Source: Prevotellaceae bacterium UBA1710 (GTDB lineage: Bacteria > Bacteroidota > Bacteroidia > Bacteroidales > Bacteroidaceae). From it: a stretch of 39,771 nt of DNA. The stretch lies in NCBI GenBank assembly GCA_002317355.1, contig DCJC01000017.1, positions 58,954 to 98,724 of the forward strand, written 5' to 3'. The notes under the pieces are model-generated. The model was given only the letters and a program-made list of their open reading frames with translations. It searched no databases and was not told the origin of the DNA. Each line of letters starts with the position of its first letter. The stretch's first letter is position 1. This document shows positions 15,388 to 23,127 of the stretch, in pieces. A program made the translations under genes and the position numbers.

Positions 15388-16500
15388 ATGAGTCCAAGAA
15401 TATTAGCAATGTATCTTCCTCAGTATCATCAGATTCCCGAGAACGATGCTTTCTGGGGAGAAGGTTTTACTGATTGGGTTACGGTGAAGGATGCCCAGCC
15501 TCTGTTTGAGGGGCATAACCAGCCGAGAATCCCCGTTGACGGCAATTACTATGACCTTTCGCTGAAGGAGAGTATTGTGCGTCAGGCACAACTTGCAAAT
15601 GAACATGGAGTATATGGATTTGGTATCTATCATTATTGGTTCAATGACGAGAAGAATCTGCTGACCAGACCTGCGGAGATAATCCTTGAGAACAAGGACA
15701 TTGACACGCATTATTTCTTTGCATGGGATAATATCAGTTGGAAGCGAAGCTGGAGTAATGTCTCGGGCAACGACTGGTCGCCTGCTGCCGATAAGGGCAA
15801 TTCCTCTGCCACTTCTGAGCATGCCGGTTCGGGTATGCTGATAGAATACCGCTTGGGAAGCCAGGAGTCATGGAAGAAGCATTTCGACTGGCTGCTGCCT
15901 CATTTCCGCGATGACAGGTATATCAAGGTGGATGGCAAGCCTATGTTCGTGATCTACCATTGCTCAAGGGAAATCATTGAGATGTGCCGCTATTTCGACT
16001 CATTGGCTGTGGAAAGCGGATTCTCAGGCATCTACATCGTTTACCGTAAAGGCGTGAATCCGAATATCACCAAGGGACAGAATGTATTCCTCTATGAGCC
16101 AAGTGCCTCTTCATGGGATCTCCTGCCAAATAAGATATATCGTCGTGTGTTGAAGCAGCTGGGCATCAAGTATGGCCCTAAGTTCTTCCAATATGATAAG
16201 GTGTGGAAGAAACTGCTCAAGACCATGTCTGCTCATCCTGAACCAGCATTCATTCCAAGTGCCTTTGTGGGTTATGACGACACTCCTCGCCGTGGCAAGT
16301 ATGGAACGATCATCAAGGGGCAGACACCTGAGAAGTTCGCCCTATATCTCAATGAACTCGTCCGCTTGGTAGGCTCTCAGAATAAGCCGTATATATTGCT
16401 TACGGCTTGGAATGAATGGAGTGAAGGTGCATACCTTGAGCCTGATAGTAAGGATTCATACGAATATCTAAAAGCTGTAAAGAATGCGACTCGCAATTGA
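15388..16500 (+). CDS. WbsX family protein, GH99-like domain
   Basis: A 370-residue protein matching the WbsX/glycosyltransferase-WbsX family (PF14307), which has a GH99-like (alpha/beta)8 fold. Landmarks: MYLPQYHQIPENDAFWGEGFTDW near the start (about residues 7-29), GFGIYHYWF (about 78-86), and the C-terminal LTAWNEWSEGAYLEPD. No signal peptide, so it is cytoplasmic. Family members occur in O-antigen and capsule loci, but their reaction is not settled; transferase or endo-acting hydrolase are both possible. It begins 4 nt after the GT2 stop and overlaps the following GT4 gene by 17 nt. Confidence 0.88.
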   Translation: MSPRILAMYLPQYHQIPENDAFWGEGFTDWVTVKDAQPLFEGHNQPRIPVDGNYYDLSLKESIVRQAQLANEHGVYGFGIYHYWFNDEKNLLTRPAEIILENKDIDTHYFFAWDNISWKRSWSNVSGNDWSPAADKGNSSATSEHAGSGMLIEYRLGSQESWKKHFDWLLPHFRDDRYIKVDGKPMFVIYHCSREIIEMCRYFDSLAVESGFSGIYIVYRKGVNPNITKGQNVFLYEPSASSWDLLPNKIYRRVLKQLGIKYGPKFFQYDKVWKKLLKTMSAHPEPAFIPSAFVGYDDTPRRGKYGTIIKGQTPEKFALYLNELVRLVGSQNKPYILLTAWNEWSEGAYLEPDSKDSYEYLKAVKNATRN

Positions 16501-17533
16501 TTGCCGTCTGATAGGCGAAACAGGGATAGGAACATTCATCGATAATGTTCTGGGCAATATCGTTCAGCATACAGGAAACGTGTATGTGCTGATAGGCAAT
16601 GCCGGTAAGCTTGAGAGGTACAGGGCATTGGACAACTGCGTCCTTGTGGATTGCGCTCTTCGCAGTTTTACTCCTGCCGAACTGCTCCGTTTTCCTGTTG
16701 GTGAGGTCAATAAGTGTGATGCCTTCTACACGCCTAACTTCAATATTCCGATGGGAATTAAGGTGCCGATATTCTCTACCATTCACGATATCCTTTTCTT
16801 TGAGACGGAGAACTTCGGGTCGTTCATTCATCGTCTTGCGCTGAAATGGTATGTGAAGCGTGCGCTACGTATCTCAAGCAAGGTGTTTACCGTTTCGCAG
16901 TTTTCTAAGGAGAGGATAAAGGCATATTTCAATTCGTCTGCCGATATAGAGGTGGTGAATAATGGTATCAGTGCGAATCTTAGGAAGTATCGTGCAGAGA
17001 ATGAGTATGATGGCAAGAAAGAGGGCATCGTCTTTCTTGGTAGTATAAAGAAGCATAAGGGGCTTCATGTTCTTCTTGAAGCATATTCCAAATTGAGAGC
17101 AGAGAAGGGTATGGAATGTCCTTCACTCACGGTTATCGGGCATGTGGATTTTCGCACAAAGGACGAAGAAATACTGAATGTCATCAAGAACAATAAGGAT
17201 AGCGTTAATTTCCTTGGTGCTGTTGACGATCGTACTCTTTACGATGTGCTGTCTCGTTCTTCTGTCCTTGTCTCACCATCTTTCTACGAAGGCTTTGGCA
17301 TCCCACCGCTCGAAGCCATGTATCTTGGCACTCCTGCCATCATCTCTGATATCCCAGTTTACAAGGAGGTTTATCGCGATTTGCCTGTCACTTATTTCAA
17401 AGCGGGTGATGCTGACGATCTCTATGTCAAACTCAAGCAATTCACTTGCCATCAATTAGCTATCAGTAATCGCATCGACCAGATGTATAACTATGCTGAT
17501 ACTGCAGCCAGAATATTGAAGCTCTTGGTGTGA
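16484..17533 (+). CDS. Family 4 glycosyltransferase
   Basis: A 349-residue GT-B enzyme. The N-terminal Rossmann half begins MRLAIDCRLIGETGIGTFI; the linker is near residues 175-185 (GIVFLGSIKKHKGLHVLLEAY). The C-terminal half holds the donor-binding EX7E motif in SFYEGFGIPPLEAMYLG. It is retaining and cytoplasmic, and uses a nucleotide sugar to extend the repeat unit. The 17-nt overlap with the WbsX gene suggests translational coupling. It is the last gene of the forward operon; no clear terminator follows. Confidence 0.92.
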   Translation: MRLAIDCRLIGETGIGTFIDNVLGNIVQHTGNVYVLIGNAGKLERYRALDNCVLVDCALRSFTPAELLRFPVGEVNKCDAFYTPNFNIPMGIKVPIFSTIHDILFFETENFGSFIHRLALKWYVKRALRISSKVFTVSQFSKERIKAYFNSSADIEVVNNGISANLRKYRAENEYDGKKEGIVFLGSIKKHKGLHVLLEAYSKLRAEKGMECPSLTVIGHVDFRTKDEEILNVIKNNKDSVNFLGAVDDRTLYDVLSRSSVLVSPSFYEGFGIPPLEAMYLGTPAIISDIPVYKEVYRDLPVTYFKAGDADDLYVKLKQFTCHQLAISNRIDQMYNYADTAARILKLLV

Positions 17534-17658
17534 GGTGTTGGCAAGGAATTGTAGAGGAAATCCCTTCGCTCATCTGAAGGAGTTGAGTGACTTGATTTTC
17601 TATTTAAAGGATACGACCCGTGGTTGCACTTTGGCTTGCACGTTTCAAATATCTGAAT

Positions 17659-17667
17659 GCAAAGGTA
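17659..17667 (-). promoter_or_regulatory. Orphan promoter-like box
   Basis: Reverse-strand TACCTTTGC matches the -7 consensus exactly. Transcription would run towards 17533 and antisense to the end of the GT4 gene. No reverse-strand gene follows and the -33 box is weak. Confidence 0.4.
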
Positions 17668-17817
17668 CTAAAATTCTCAATTCCTTCCGAGAAATTAGTG
17701 CTTTTTCACAATATTATGAAAAATGTACACGAACAAATGGGAATCCTTTCCTGTTCACTTAGAAGGTACTTCCTATATTCCTCAGTTACAGAATTGAGGG
17801 TATATCGTTGTTTTATG

Positions 17818-17853
17818 TTAGTGTAATAGTTGGTGTAATAGTTAGTGTAAAAC
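17818..17853 (+). repeat. Imperfect tandem 12-nt repeat
   Basis: Three consecutive units read GTTAGTGTAATA, GTTGGTGTAATA and GTTAGTGTAAAA. Units differ by one base. No function is apparent. Confidence 0.65.
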
Positions 17854-17900
17854 ACTTTTTTTACAATGAGAGCATTACACTAATTTTTTGTTTCTTAGAA

Positions 17901-18060
17901 ACGGAAAAATCGAACAATTCTTCCGTTGGAAAACTGGTGATATACACTAAAAACTCCCATTATTCGCCTATTATGAAAATTGGAGTTACATTGGAATCAT
18001 ATAGGAACTACATAGGAGGTAGATAGGAGGTGTGTTTTTTGTACGGAAAAATCGAACAAT
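17901..18060 (+). repeat. Exact 18-nt direct repeat pair
   Basis: ACGGAAAAATCGAACAAT occurs at 17901-17918 and again at 18043-18060, 142 nt apart start to start. Flanking bases differ, so the match is exactly 18 nt. It could be a regulator site pair or a scar of recombination. Confidence 0.75.
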
Positions 18061-18062
18061 AA

Positions 18063-18104
18063 AGCCCCCTCTCCAGCCCTCCCTCGGGAGAACTGGGGAG
18101 GGGC
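18063..18104 (-). terminator. G+C-rich hairpin behind the reverse GT4 gene
   Basis: AGCCCCCTCTCCAG on the left pairs with CTGGGGAGGGGCT on the right (with small mismatches), around an inner CTCCC/GGGAG. On the reverse strand it starts 5 nt after the GT4 stop and is followed by TTTATTGTT, consistent with a terminator. Similar G+C-rich palindromes recur in this group's genomes, so it may also be a dispersed repeat. Confidence 0.6.
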
Positions 18105-18108
18105 TGAC

Positions 18109-19230
18109 TTAATGCATCACGTTTTTGTATATCTCCAGACACTTATCTATCATCACTTCCTTGCGGAAAAGTGCATTGAAACGTTTTTCGGCTCCTTGAG
18201 AAAGCTCTTGATAGAGGGCATTGTTCTCAAGAATTGACTTGAAAGCATCGCTAAGAGCCTTGGAATTGTATATTTCCACCGTAATACCTGACTCATTATG
18301 AGCATTTACCCATGCCACACCAGAACCAGGTATTCTTGTTGAAACTACAGGTTTTCCACATGACATAGCTTCTATCTGCACAATGGCAAATGCCTCTGTC
18401 TTCATTGTTGAACTGAGACAATAGAGGTCTGTGGCGTGATAGTAGTTTGGAAGGTCTTCATCACTTACTCTTCCGAGTAATTTTACCTTATCGCTAAGGT
18501 TGCTTGCTTCAATCTGGGCTTGTAGCTTTTCCTTGAGTGGACCAGCACCTCCAATCAGGACTATATAATCATCTCCGAGGTTCTTAGCTGCATCGATAAG
18601 GTATTCGTAGCCTTTGTATCCTACAAGTCTTCCGAGCGAGAAGATGATTTTCTTGCCGGCATACTGGTTGCGAAGTTTATCCGTAGCATCTTTGTTGTAT
18701 GGCACATCCTCGATGCCGATCGGGAGATATGTGCATTTCTCCTGAACGGATGCGAGGTCGGGTGATTCCTTTATATAGACAGGTGTTGTGCCTACAATCC
18801 TGCAAGCTCTCTTAATGAGCCAGTTTTGTAGTGGACGATATAATTTCAGCAGTTGAGCCTGCTTGAGGATATCACTATGCCAATGGAGTACGACCTTTCC
18901 CTTGTAGCCAGACATATAGAGCGCAAGTGCAGCCATTGGGTCTGGATGATGGATATGGATAATGTCATAGGCGTTGCATCTACGCTTCAGTTCCTTAATT
19001 ATTGCAGGTGAAAGCATAGTTGCAAACATCTTTATTTTAGTAGGACATATAATGACCTTATTTCTTGGAGAAAGCTCTTTTATGATTAGTTGCTTGACGG
19101 TCGTGTCATTGTTGGCACACAGCATATCGCATTCAATACCACGTGCGGCAAAACCATTTGTCAAGTCATACATAACCTTCTCAACTCCTCCCAGAATAGG
19201 GTAGAATTTACCAATTTGTAATATTTTCAT
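18109..19230 (-). CDS. Family 4 glycosyltransferase (reverse strand)
   Basis: A 373-residue GT-B enzyme. It opens MKILQIGKFYPILGGVEKVMYDLTNGF with the acceptor-side Gly-rich loop (region 1-27), has IIHIHHPDPMAALAL (about 90-104), the hinge KIIFSLGRLVGYKGYEYLI (about 195-213), and the donor-binding EX7E motif in KTEAFAIVQIEAMSCG. It is a retaining cytoplasmic transferase. Its orientation opposes the EPS operon, and it has its own promoter and likely terminator, so it can be regulated separately although its product probably serves the same or a related glycan. Confidence 0.92.
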   Translation of the reverse strand: MKILQIGKFYPILGGVEKVMYDLTNGFAARGIECDMLCANNDTTVKQLIIKELSPRNKVIICPTKIKMFATMLSPAIIKELKRRCNAYDIIHIHHPDPMAALALYMSGYKGKVVLHWHSDILKQAQLLKLYRPLQNWLIKRACRIVGTTPVYIKESPDLASVQEKCTYLPIGIEDVPYNKDATDKLRNQYAGKKIIFSLGRLVGYKGYEYLIDAAKNLGDDYIVLIGGAGPLKEKLQAQIEASNLSDKVKLLGRVSDEDLPNYYHATDLYCLSSTMKTEAFAIVQIEAMSCGKPVVSTRIPGSGVAWVNAHNESGITVEIYNSKALSDAFKSILENNALYQELSQGAEKRFNALFRKEVMIDKCLEIYKNVMH

Positions 19231-19250
19231 TTGGTTTGTCTATTATTCAT

Positions 19251-19259
19251 GCAAAGATA
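19251..19259 (-). promoter_or_regulatory. Promoter of the reverse GT4 gene
   Basis: Reverse-strand TATCTTTGC fully matches the -7 box. The start would fall near 19245, giving a leader of about 15 nt before the ATG at 19230. Confidence 0.7.
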
Positions 19260-19383
19260 GTTAAAAAAGTTGGTATTTAGGTAGAAATGGGTAAAAAATC
19301 ACCGCAATACTATCAAAAATCATAAACTCTGCAATAATTTCCGTGTTGTAGCGTTTTAATAATTATTAAAAAAAAGTAAAAAC

Positions 19384-21237
19384 ATGATAGAACAATATAT
19401 AGTCATTATACCATTTTTCATAGGAATCATTCTATCCTTTATTATCCTGACGAGAATGAAACTTTTCAGTTCAAGTGGAAAGTTCTTCCGTAGTGTGGAT
19501 GATGTGGATCTAGGAAATGGTTGTGCACTTGTTGAGATTGGTGGTATCGCCATTTTCCCAATCTTGCTGACTTGCCTATGTGCCTCTCTTGGACTTCCTA
19601 AGTGGCTTGGCTATGATGCTTCTTCTGCTATGGAAGTTGAGAAATCAGGATTGCGAATCATGCAGGTAATCTCAGGATGTGCTTTGCTTTACATAGTGGG
19701 ATTGAAGAATGACATCCACGGTACGGCAATAAAGGTTAAGCTTCTAGCGATGTTTCTCGCGGCTTGTCTGTTCCCTTTGTCTCATCTTTGGATTATGGAT
19801 CTTCAGGGACTGTTTGGCATTCATGAGCTCCCTGCATGGATTGGTATGTCTCTCACCGTAGGACTGATAATGTATGTCACGGAGGCTATCGTGATTCTTG
19901 ATGATATTGATGGAATAGGAGTGGGATTTGTGTCAATAATAGGTTCTATCTTCCTTGGTTTCTGCCTTGCTTTCAACTTTACCCTTGGCGCTTTGGTTTC
20001 TTCTGCGTTGCTTGGAGTTGCAATTCCTTATTCCTTGCTCAAGCTTTTCTTCAAAGGCTGGAAGAAGACACTTGTTGGTAATGCGGGGTCCTATGCTCTC
20101 GGATATTTTGTGAGTTATCTCACACTCTCACTCATTCAACAGAGTGGTCAATTCATGCCTGAAGGTATGTTGATGATTGTGGTTGGTATCACGTTGATTC
20201 CGTTTGTTGACGTTATCCGAATCCTTCGTAACCGTGTCAGGGAAGGCCGTGCTATGCTCACACCAGACCGTAACCAGATGCAGCACAGACTTATCCGTAC
20301 AGGCCTCAGACCTTCATTTACTCCTGTCTGCATTATTCTTATCGTTATCTTATTCGCCTTTATCAATACGTTCTGGGTTCTTGCAAGTTATAATCTCACC
20401 ATACTTGTCATGATTGACCTTGCTCTTTGGTCAGGTCTTCAGTTTGGTATAGGATATGCCATTCAGAAGCATGAGGATAAGATGGACTTCCATAAGTGGA
20501 ATATGGCTTATGGTCGTGAGGCTTGGACAGCTAGTGTTCCAGTTGAGGTAATCAAGCGTAAACAGCAGGTATTCGGTACTTTAGGACTTCCAAAGGATGT
20601 GATTCTTGGTGAAGAGACGGACTTCATTCCTGATGGCATGAATTCCTTTGAGCGTAATACAAAGCGTTTGTTTGATATGATCACTTCAGGTATTATGCTC
20701 ATCATTACATCGCCATTATTCCTGCTTTCCTATGTGCTTATCAAGATGGATGATGGTGGTCCTGCTATCTATCGTCAAGAGCGTCTTGGCAGATTTGGTC
20801 GTCCATTCTATATCTATAAGTTCCGTTCTATGCGATTGGATGCAGAAAAGTTCGGTCCTGCTCTCAGTCATGCAGGTGGAGATGACGACCCACGTCTTAC
20901 AAAGGTAGGAAAGTTCTTGCGTGCGCATCATCTTGACGAGCTTCCACAGCTATGGAATGTGTTCTGTGGTGATATGGCATTCATTGGATATCGTCCAGAG
21001 CGTAAGTTCTTCATCGATCAGATTATGGAGCATGATCCACGTTATTCGTTTTTGTATCAGATTCGTCCGGGCGTAACAAGCTATGCCACTCTCTATAATG
21101 GCTATACGGACACTATGGAGAAGATGCTTCGTCGTCTTAACTATGACCTGTATTACCTTGAGCATCGCTCTTTCTGGTTTGACATCAAGACCCTTTGGCT
21201 CACATTTGTCAGCATTGTTTTCGGAAAGAAATTTTAA
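19384..21237 (+). CDS. Fusion: WecA/MraY-like membrane domain + monotopic sugar-phosphate transferase
   Basis: A 617-residue two-part protein. Residues 1-345 resemble polytopic phosphoglycosyl transferases (WecA/MraY): GGIAIF (53-58), GLKNDIHG (106-113), VILDDIDGIGVG (170-181), GNAGS (232-236) and DRNQMQHRL (295-303). Residues 425-617 are a bacterial sugar transferase (PF02397, PglC/WcaJ type): membrane hairpin 429-452, KFRSM (479-483), DDDPRLTKVGKFLR, LDELPQLWNV (517-526) and GYRPER. The C-terminal half should load a sugar phosphate onto undecaprenyl phosphate and so start repeat-unit synthesis. In the N-terminal half several expected catalytic Asp and His residues are Asn or Gln, so that half may be inactive. 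It lies 1.85 kb past the EPS operon, divergent from the GT4. Confidence 0.88.
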   Translation: MIEQYIVIIPFFIGIILSFIILTRMKLFSSSGKFFRSVDDVDLGNGCALVEIGGIAIFPILLTCLCASLGLPKWLGYDASSAMEVEKSGLRIMQVISGCALLYIVGLKNDIHGTAIKVKLLAMFLAACLFPLSHLWIMDLQGLFGIHELPAWIGMSLTVGLIMYVTEAIVILDDIDGIGVGFVSIIGSIFLGFCLAFNFTLGALVSSALLGVAIPYSLLKLFFKGWKKTLVGNAGSYALGYFVSYLTLSLIQQSGQFMPEGMLMIVVGITLIPFVDVIRILRNRVREGRAMLTPDRNQMQHRLIRTGLRPSFTPVCIILIVILFAFINTFWVLASYNLTILVMIDLALWSGLQFGIGYAIQKHEDKMDFHKWNMAYGREAWTASVPVEVIKRKQQVFGTLGLPKDVILGEETDFIPDGMNSFERNTKRLFDMITSGIMLIITSPLFLLSYVLIKMDDGGPAIYRQERLGRFGRPFYIYKFRSMRLDAEKFGPALSHAGGDDDPRLTKVGKFLRAHHLDELPQLWNVFCGDMAFIGYRPERKFFIDQIMEHDPRYSFLYQIRPGVTSYATLYNGYTDTMEKMLRRLNYDLYYLEHRSFWFDIKTLWLTFVSIVFGKKF

Positions 21238-21240
21238 ACT

Positions 21241-21702
21241 CTAGAGTGTATTCCTGTGGTTTTGCATTGCTTGATGTGCCATCTCGTGGGTTTCTGCAAG
21301 TAGGGGATATTTATGAAATGGGATTATCTTGACAGAAACGGAATTATGTCTTTCTTTTAATGAGATACATCGGGTGATGAGGTCTGCATTAAGAGATGTT
21401 TCTGATGGTTGTTTGTCATAATTCTGTAGAATATAAGCAACGTTGGTTATGAATACGATATTAGAAGCCTCAGGAACAACTTCCATAGCGTGAATCATGA
21501 CGGAGAGTATCATTCGGAACTCAGTTGTGTGATCATCAGAGATAGTGTATGTTTCGATGGTTTCGTTATTGAGTTGCATGATGTAAGTGCCTCCACTACA
21601 ACGTTCTTCATGTCCATAGTCACATGAACCACCAATCCAAACATAGTAGGTATCTGGATTCATTCTTAATGTCAGAGGCTTCTGCTCCTTTTGTCGCTTC
21701 AT
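21241..21702 (-). CDS. RNase H-like fold protein without catalytic carboxylates
   Basis: A 153-residue protein. The ATG at 21702 is chosen because it overlaps the upstream stop (TAATG); a frame extension to 21726 would overlap that gene more. The pattern follows RNase HI strand by strand: YVWIGGSC (first strand), HTTEFRMILSVMIHAME (matching TTNNRMELMAAIVALE), IVFITNVAY (matching STDSQY), and LAETHEMA near the end. At the four catalytic positions it has G24, I65, N87 and H139 in place of Asp, Glu, Asp and Asp. It probably binds rather than cuts nucleic acid, if the fold assignment holds. It is the third gene of an operon with a metallo-beta-lactamase-fold protein and an esterase. Confidence 0.7.
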   Translation of the reverse strand: MKRQKEQKPLTLRMNPDTYYVWIGGSCDYGHEERCSGGTYIMQLNNETIETYTISDDHTTEFRMILSVMIHAMEVVPEASNIVFITNVAYILQNYDKQPSETSLNADLITRCISLKERHNSVSVKIIPFHKYPLLAETHEMAHQAMQNHRNTL

Positions 21703-22520
21703 TATATTTGTATCGTTTCTCCGCATGAAAGGTATTCTATCTGATTACCCATGATAGTCTTTAGTTTATCGTATTGTTCCAAACCTGTACAATGCATCGT
21801 GAAGAATTTGCAATCTTTATATGCTTGTAGTTCTTGGGCAAGTTCTGCAATAAACTTATTTTCATCAGTCACATTAAGACCGCTTTTTACTAAATGCATG
21901 CCTGCTAGCACATGTGTTGGCATTTTTCCTGTTACTTCTTCTGCTTTTCTGATAATGTTTATAATGCCATTATGAGCACATCCTGCAAAGAGAATGATAT
22001 TGCCGTTTTCCTCAATGATGAGGTTTTGCTCATGTGTGAATATGTCATTCTGTATCTCGCTAGGTCCAAAGAGAAGTCTGTTTCCGTGAGGACAACAACA
22101 ATTCCCCATAACATCTGCAAAAAGAACCATGTTATCTGATAGTTTCTCTAAGGAATCACACTCAATAAGTCGGTTGTTTCCTTTAAGTTCTTTTTCTAAG
22201 CCGATGTATACAAATCCATTGTCTCTGAGAGAGTAATGTGGCTGAAAAGCGTCTTTGTGAAGATAGACTTTCGCTTTGTTGTTTAGCTCTAGGAAAGCAC
22301 GAAGTCCTCCACCATGATCGTAATGCCCATGTGATATAATTGCGGTATCAACATTGCTGATACTTAGACCTAATCGCTCGGCATTTTCGGTAAACAGACG
22401 TCGTTGTCCCATGTCGAATAGCACATTCAGCCCGTTATCCAACTGAACATAAAGACTAAGTCCATGTTCAACAGGAAGTCCAATTGTACTAGTGTTTTCT
22501 ATGATGGATGTAATCTTCAT
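21702..22520 (-). CDS. MBL-fold metallohydrolase
   Basis: A 272-residue metallo-beta-lactamase-fold protein. The metal motif HGHYDHGGG (about residues 64-72) gives HxHxDH. Further ligands are likely His in FAGCAHNG (about 175-182) and in MHLVKSG or the final MHCTG. The type resembles MJ0301-like proteins annotated as dihydropterin/ribofuranosyl-aminobenzene phosphate synthases in archaea; that name should not be transferred. It is cytoplasmic. The gene starts 10 nt after the esterase stop and ends in the ATG of the RNase H-like gene, forming a compact three-gene operon. Confidence 0.88.
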   Translation of the reverse strand: MKITSIIENTSTIGLPVEHGLSLYVQLDNGLNVLFDMGQRRLFTENAERLGLSISNVDTAIISHGHYDHGGGLRAFLELNNKAKVYLHKDAFQPHYSLRDNGFVYIGLEKELKGNNRLIECDSLEKLSDNMVLFADVMGNCCCPHGNRLLFGPSEIQNDIFTHEQNLIIEENGNIILFAGCAHNGIINIIRKAEEVTGKMPTHVLAGMHLVKSGLNVTDENKFIAELAQELQAYKDCKFFTMHCTGLEQYDKLKTIMGNQIEYLSCGETIQI

Positions 22521-22530
22521 GTGAATGTGT

Positions 22531-23127
22531 TTATTTGGTAATAGTCGTAAGCATTTTCTCTATGAGCGGCACATAGTAGTTTTTCACTTCATCAGAAGTT
22601 GGGGTATGGGCACCCGGAAAATGGAATGCATTCTTGTAATACTCAAGAAAAAGTGGTTCGAAGTGAGCCAAAGTGTCTTGTTCACCAAATATTCCCCATA
22701 TCTTTTCTTGCCAATGGCTATCGATGTTCTTGAATTGCTTTTGCTCAATCTCCTCAAATTCCTTTATAAGTTGCTCGTCTATCTCAAAATCCTGATTACC
22801 ATTAACTCTAAAACTCTTATATTGATGCTTTCCGATACGTTCCTTAAGGAATTCTGTCATCTTGAAATAAGGATTTCCGAGTAGGGCAGGGATACCAAGT
22901 GAAGGTGCAAGTATCTGTGCGTAGAAAGAGCCACAACTATTACCTACAAGGATATCTGGCTTTTCCTTGATGCAGATTTCACGTATGTATTCCAAGGCTT
23001 CATTTGGGTGAAGTGGTAGGTCGGGAGTGATGACTCTTGCCTTTTCAGCAAAAGCTTCTCTTAATGCTTGAGCTGGAACACAACTTCCACTCGCAAAGAA
23101 TCCATGAAGAAATAATATTGTCTGCAT
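22531..23127 (-). CDS. YqiA-like alpha/beta-hydrolase (esterase)
   Basis: A 198-residue alpha/beta-hydrolase of the UPF0227/YqiA type. ILFLHGFFASG forms the oxyanion region, VGNSCGS carries the nucleophile elbow (GxSxG, Ser about 63), GEQDTL the acidic residue and PGAHTP the catalytic His. It is cytoplasmic; the natural substrate is unknown, and related proteins hydrolyse short acyl esters. It is the first gene of the reverse operon running down to 21241. Confidence 0.88.
   Translation of the reverse strand: MQTILFLHGFFASGSCVPAQALREAFAEKARVITPDLPLHPNEALEYIREICIKEKPDILVGNSCGSFYAQILAPSLGIPALLGNPYFKMTEFLKERIGKHQYKSFRVNGNQDFEIDEQLIKEFEEIEQKQFKNIDSHWQEKIWGIFGEQDTLAHFEPLFLEYYKNAFHFPGAHTPTSDEVKNYYVPLIEKMLTTITK

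Larger units (their letters stand above)
17534..18108. other. 575-base non-coding region after the EPS operon
   Basis: No believable gene is seen; the small frames are rich in Cys, Phe and Ser and have no matching start context. It contains a reverse-strand promoter-like box (17659-17667) with no gene behind it, a run of three 12-nt GT(T/G)AGTGTAATA-like units (about 17818-17853), an exact 18-nt direct repeat (17901-17918 and 18043-18060), and a G+C-rich hairpin (18063-18104). It may be a remnant of lost DNA between operon modules or hold a small RNA. Confidence 0.6.

Noticed and set aside
17535..17762. Forward 75-codon frame after the last EPS gene
   Set aside because: It reads through the complement of a promoter box, is Cys/Phe/Ser-rich and has no start signal.
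17808..18026. Forward 72-codon frame with MKIGVTLESYRNYIGGR at its end
   Set aside because: Its first part is made of 12-nt tandem repeats and it has no recognisable domain; a broken remnant of another gene remains possible.
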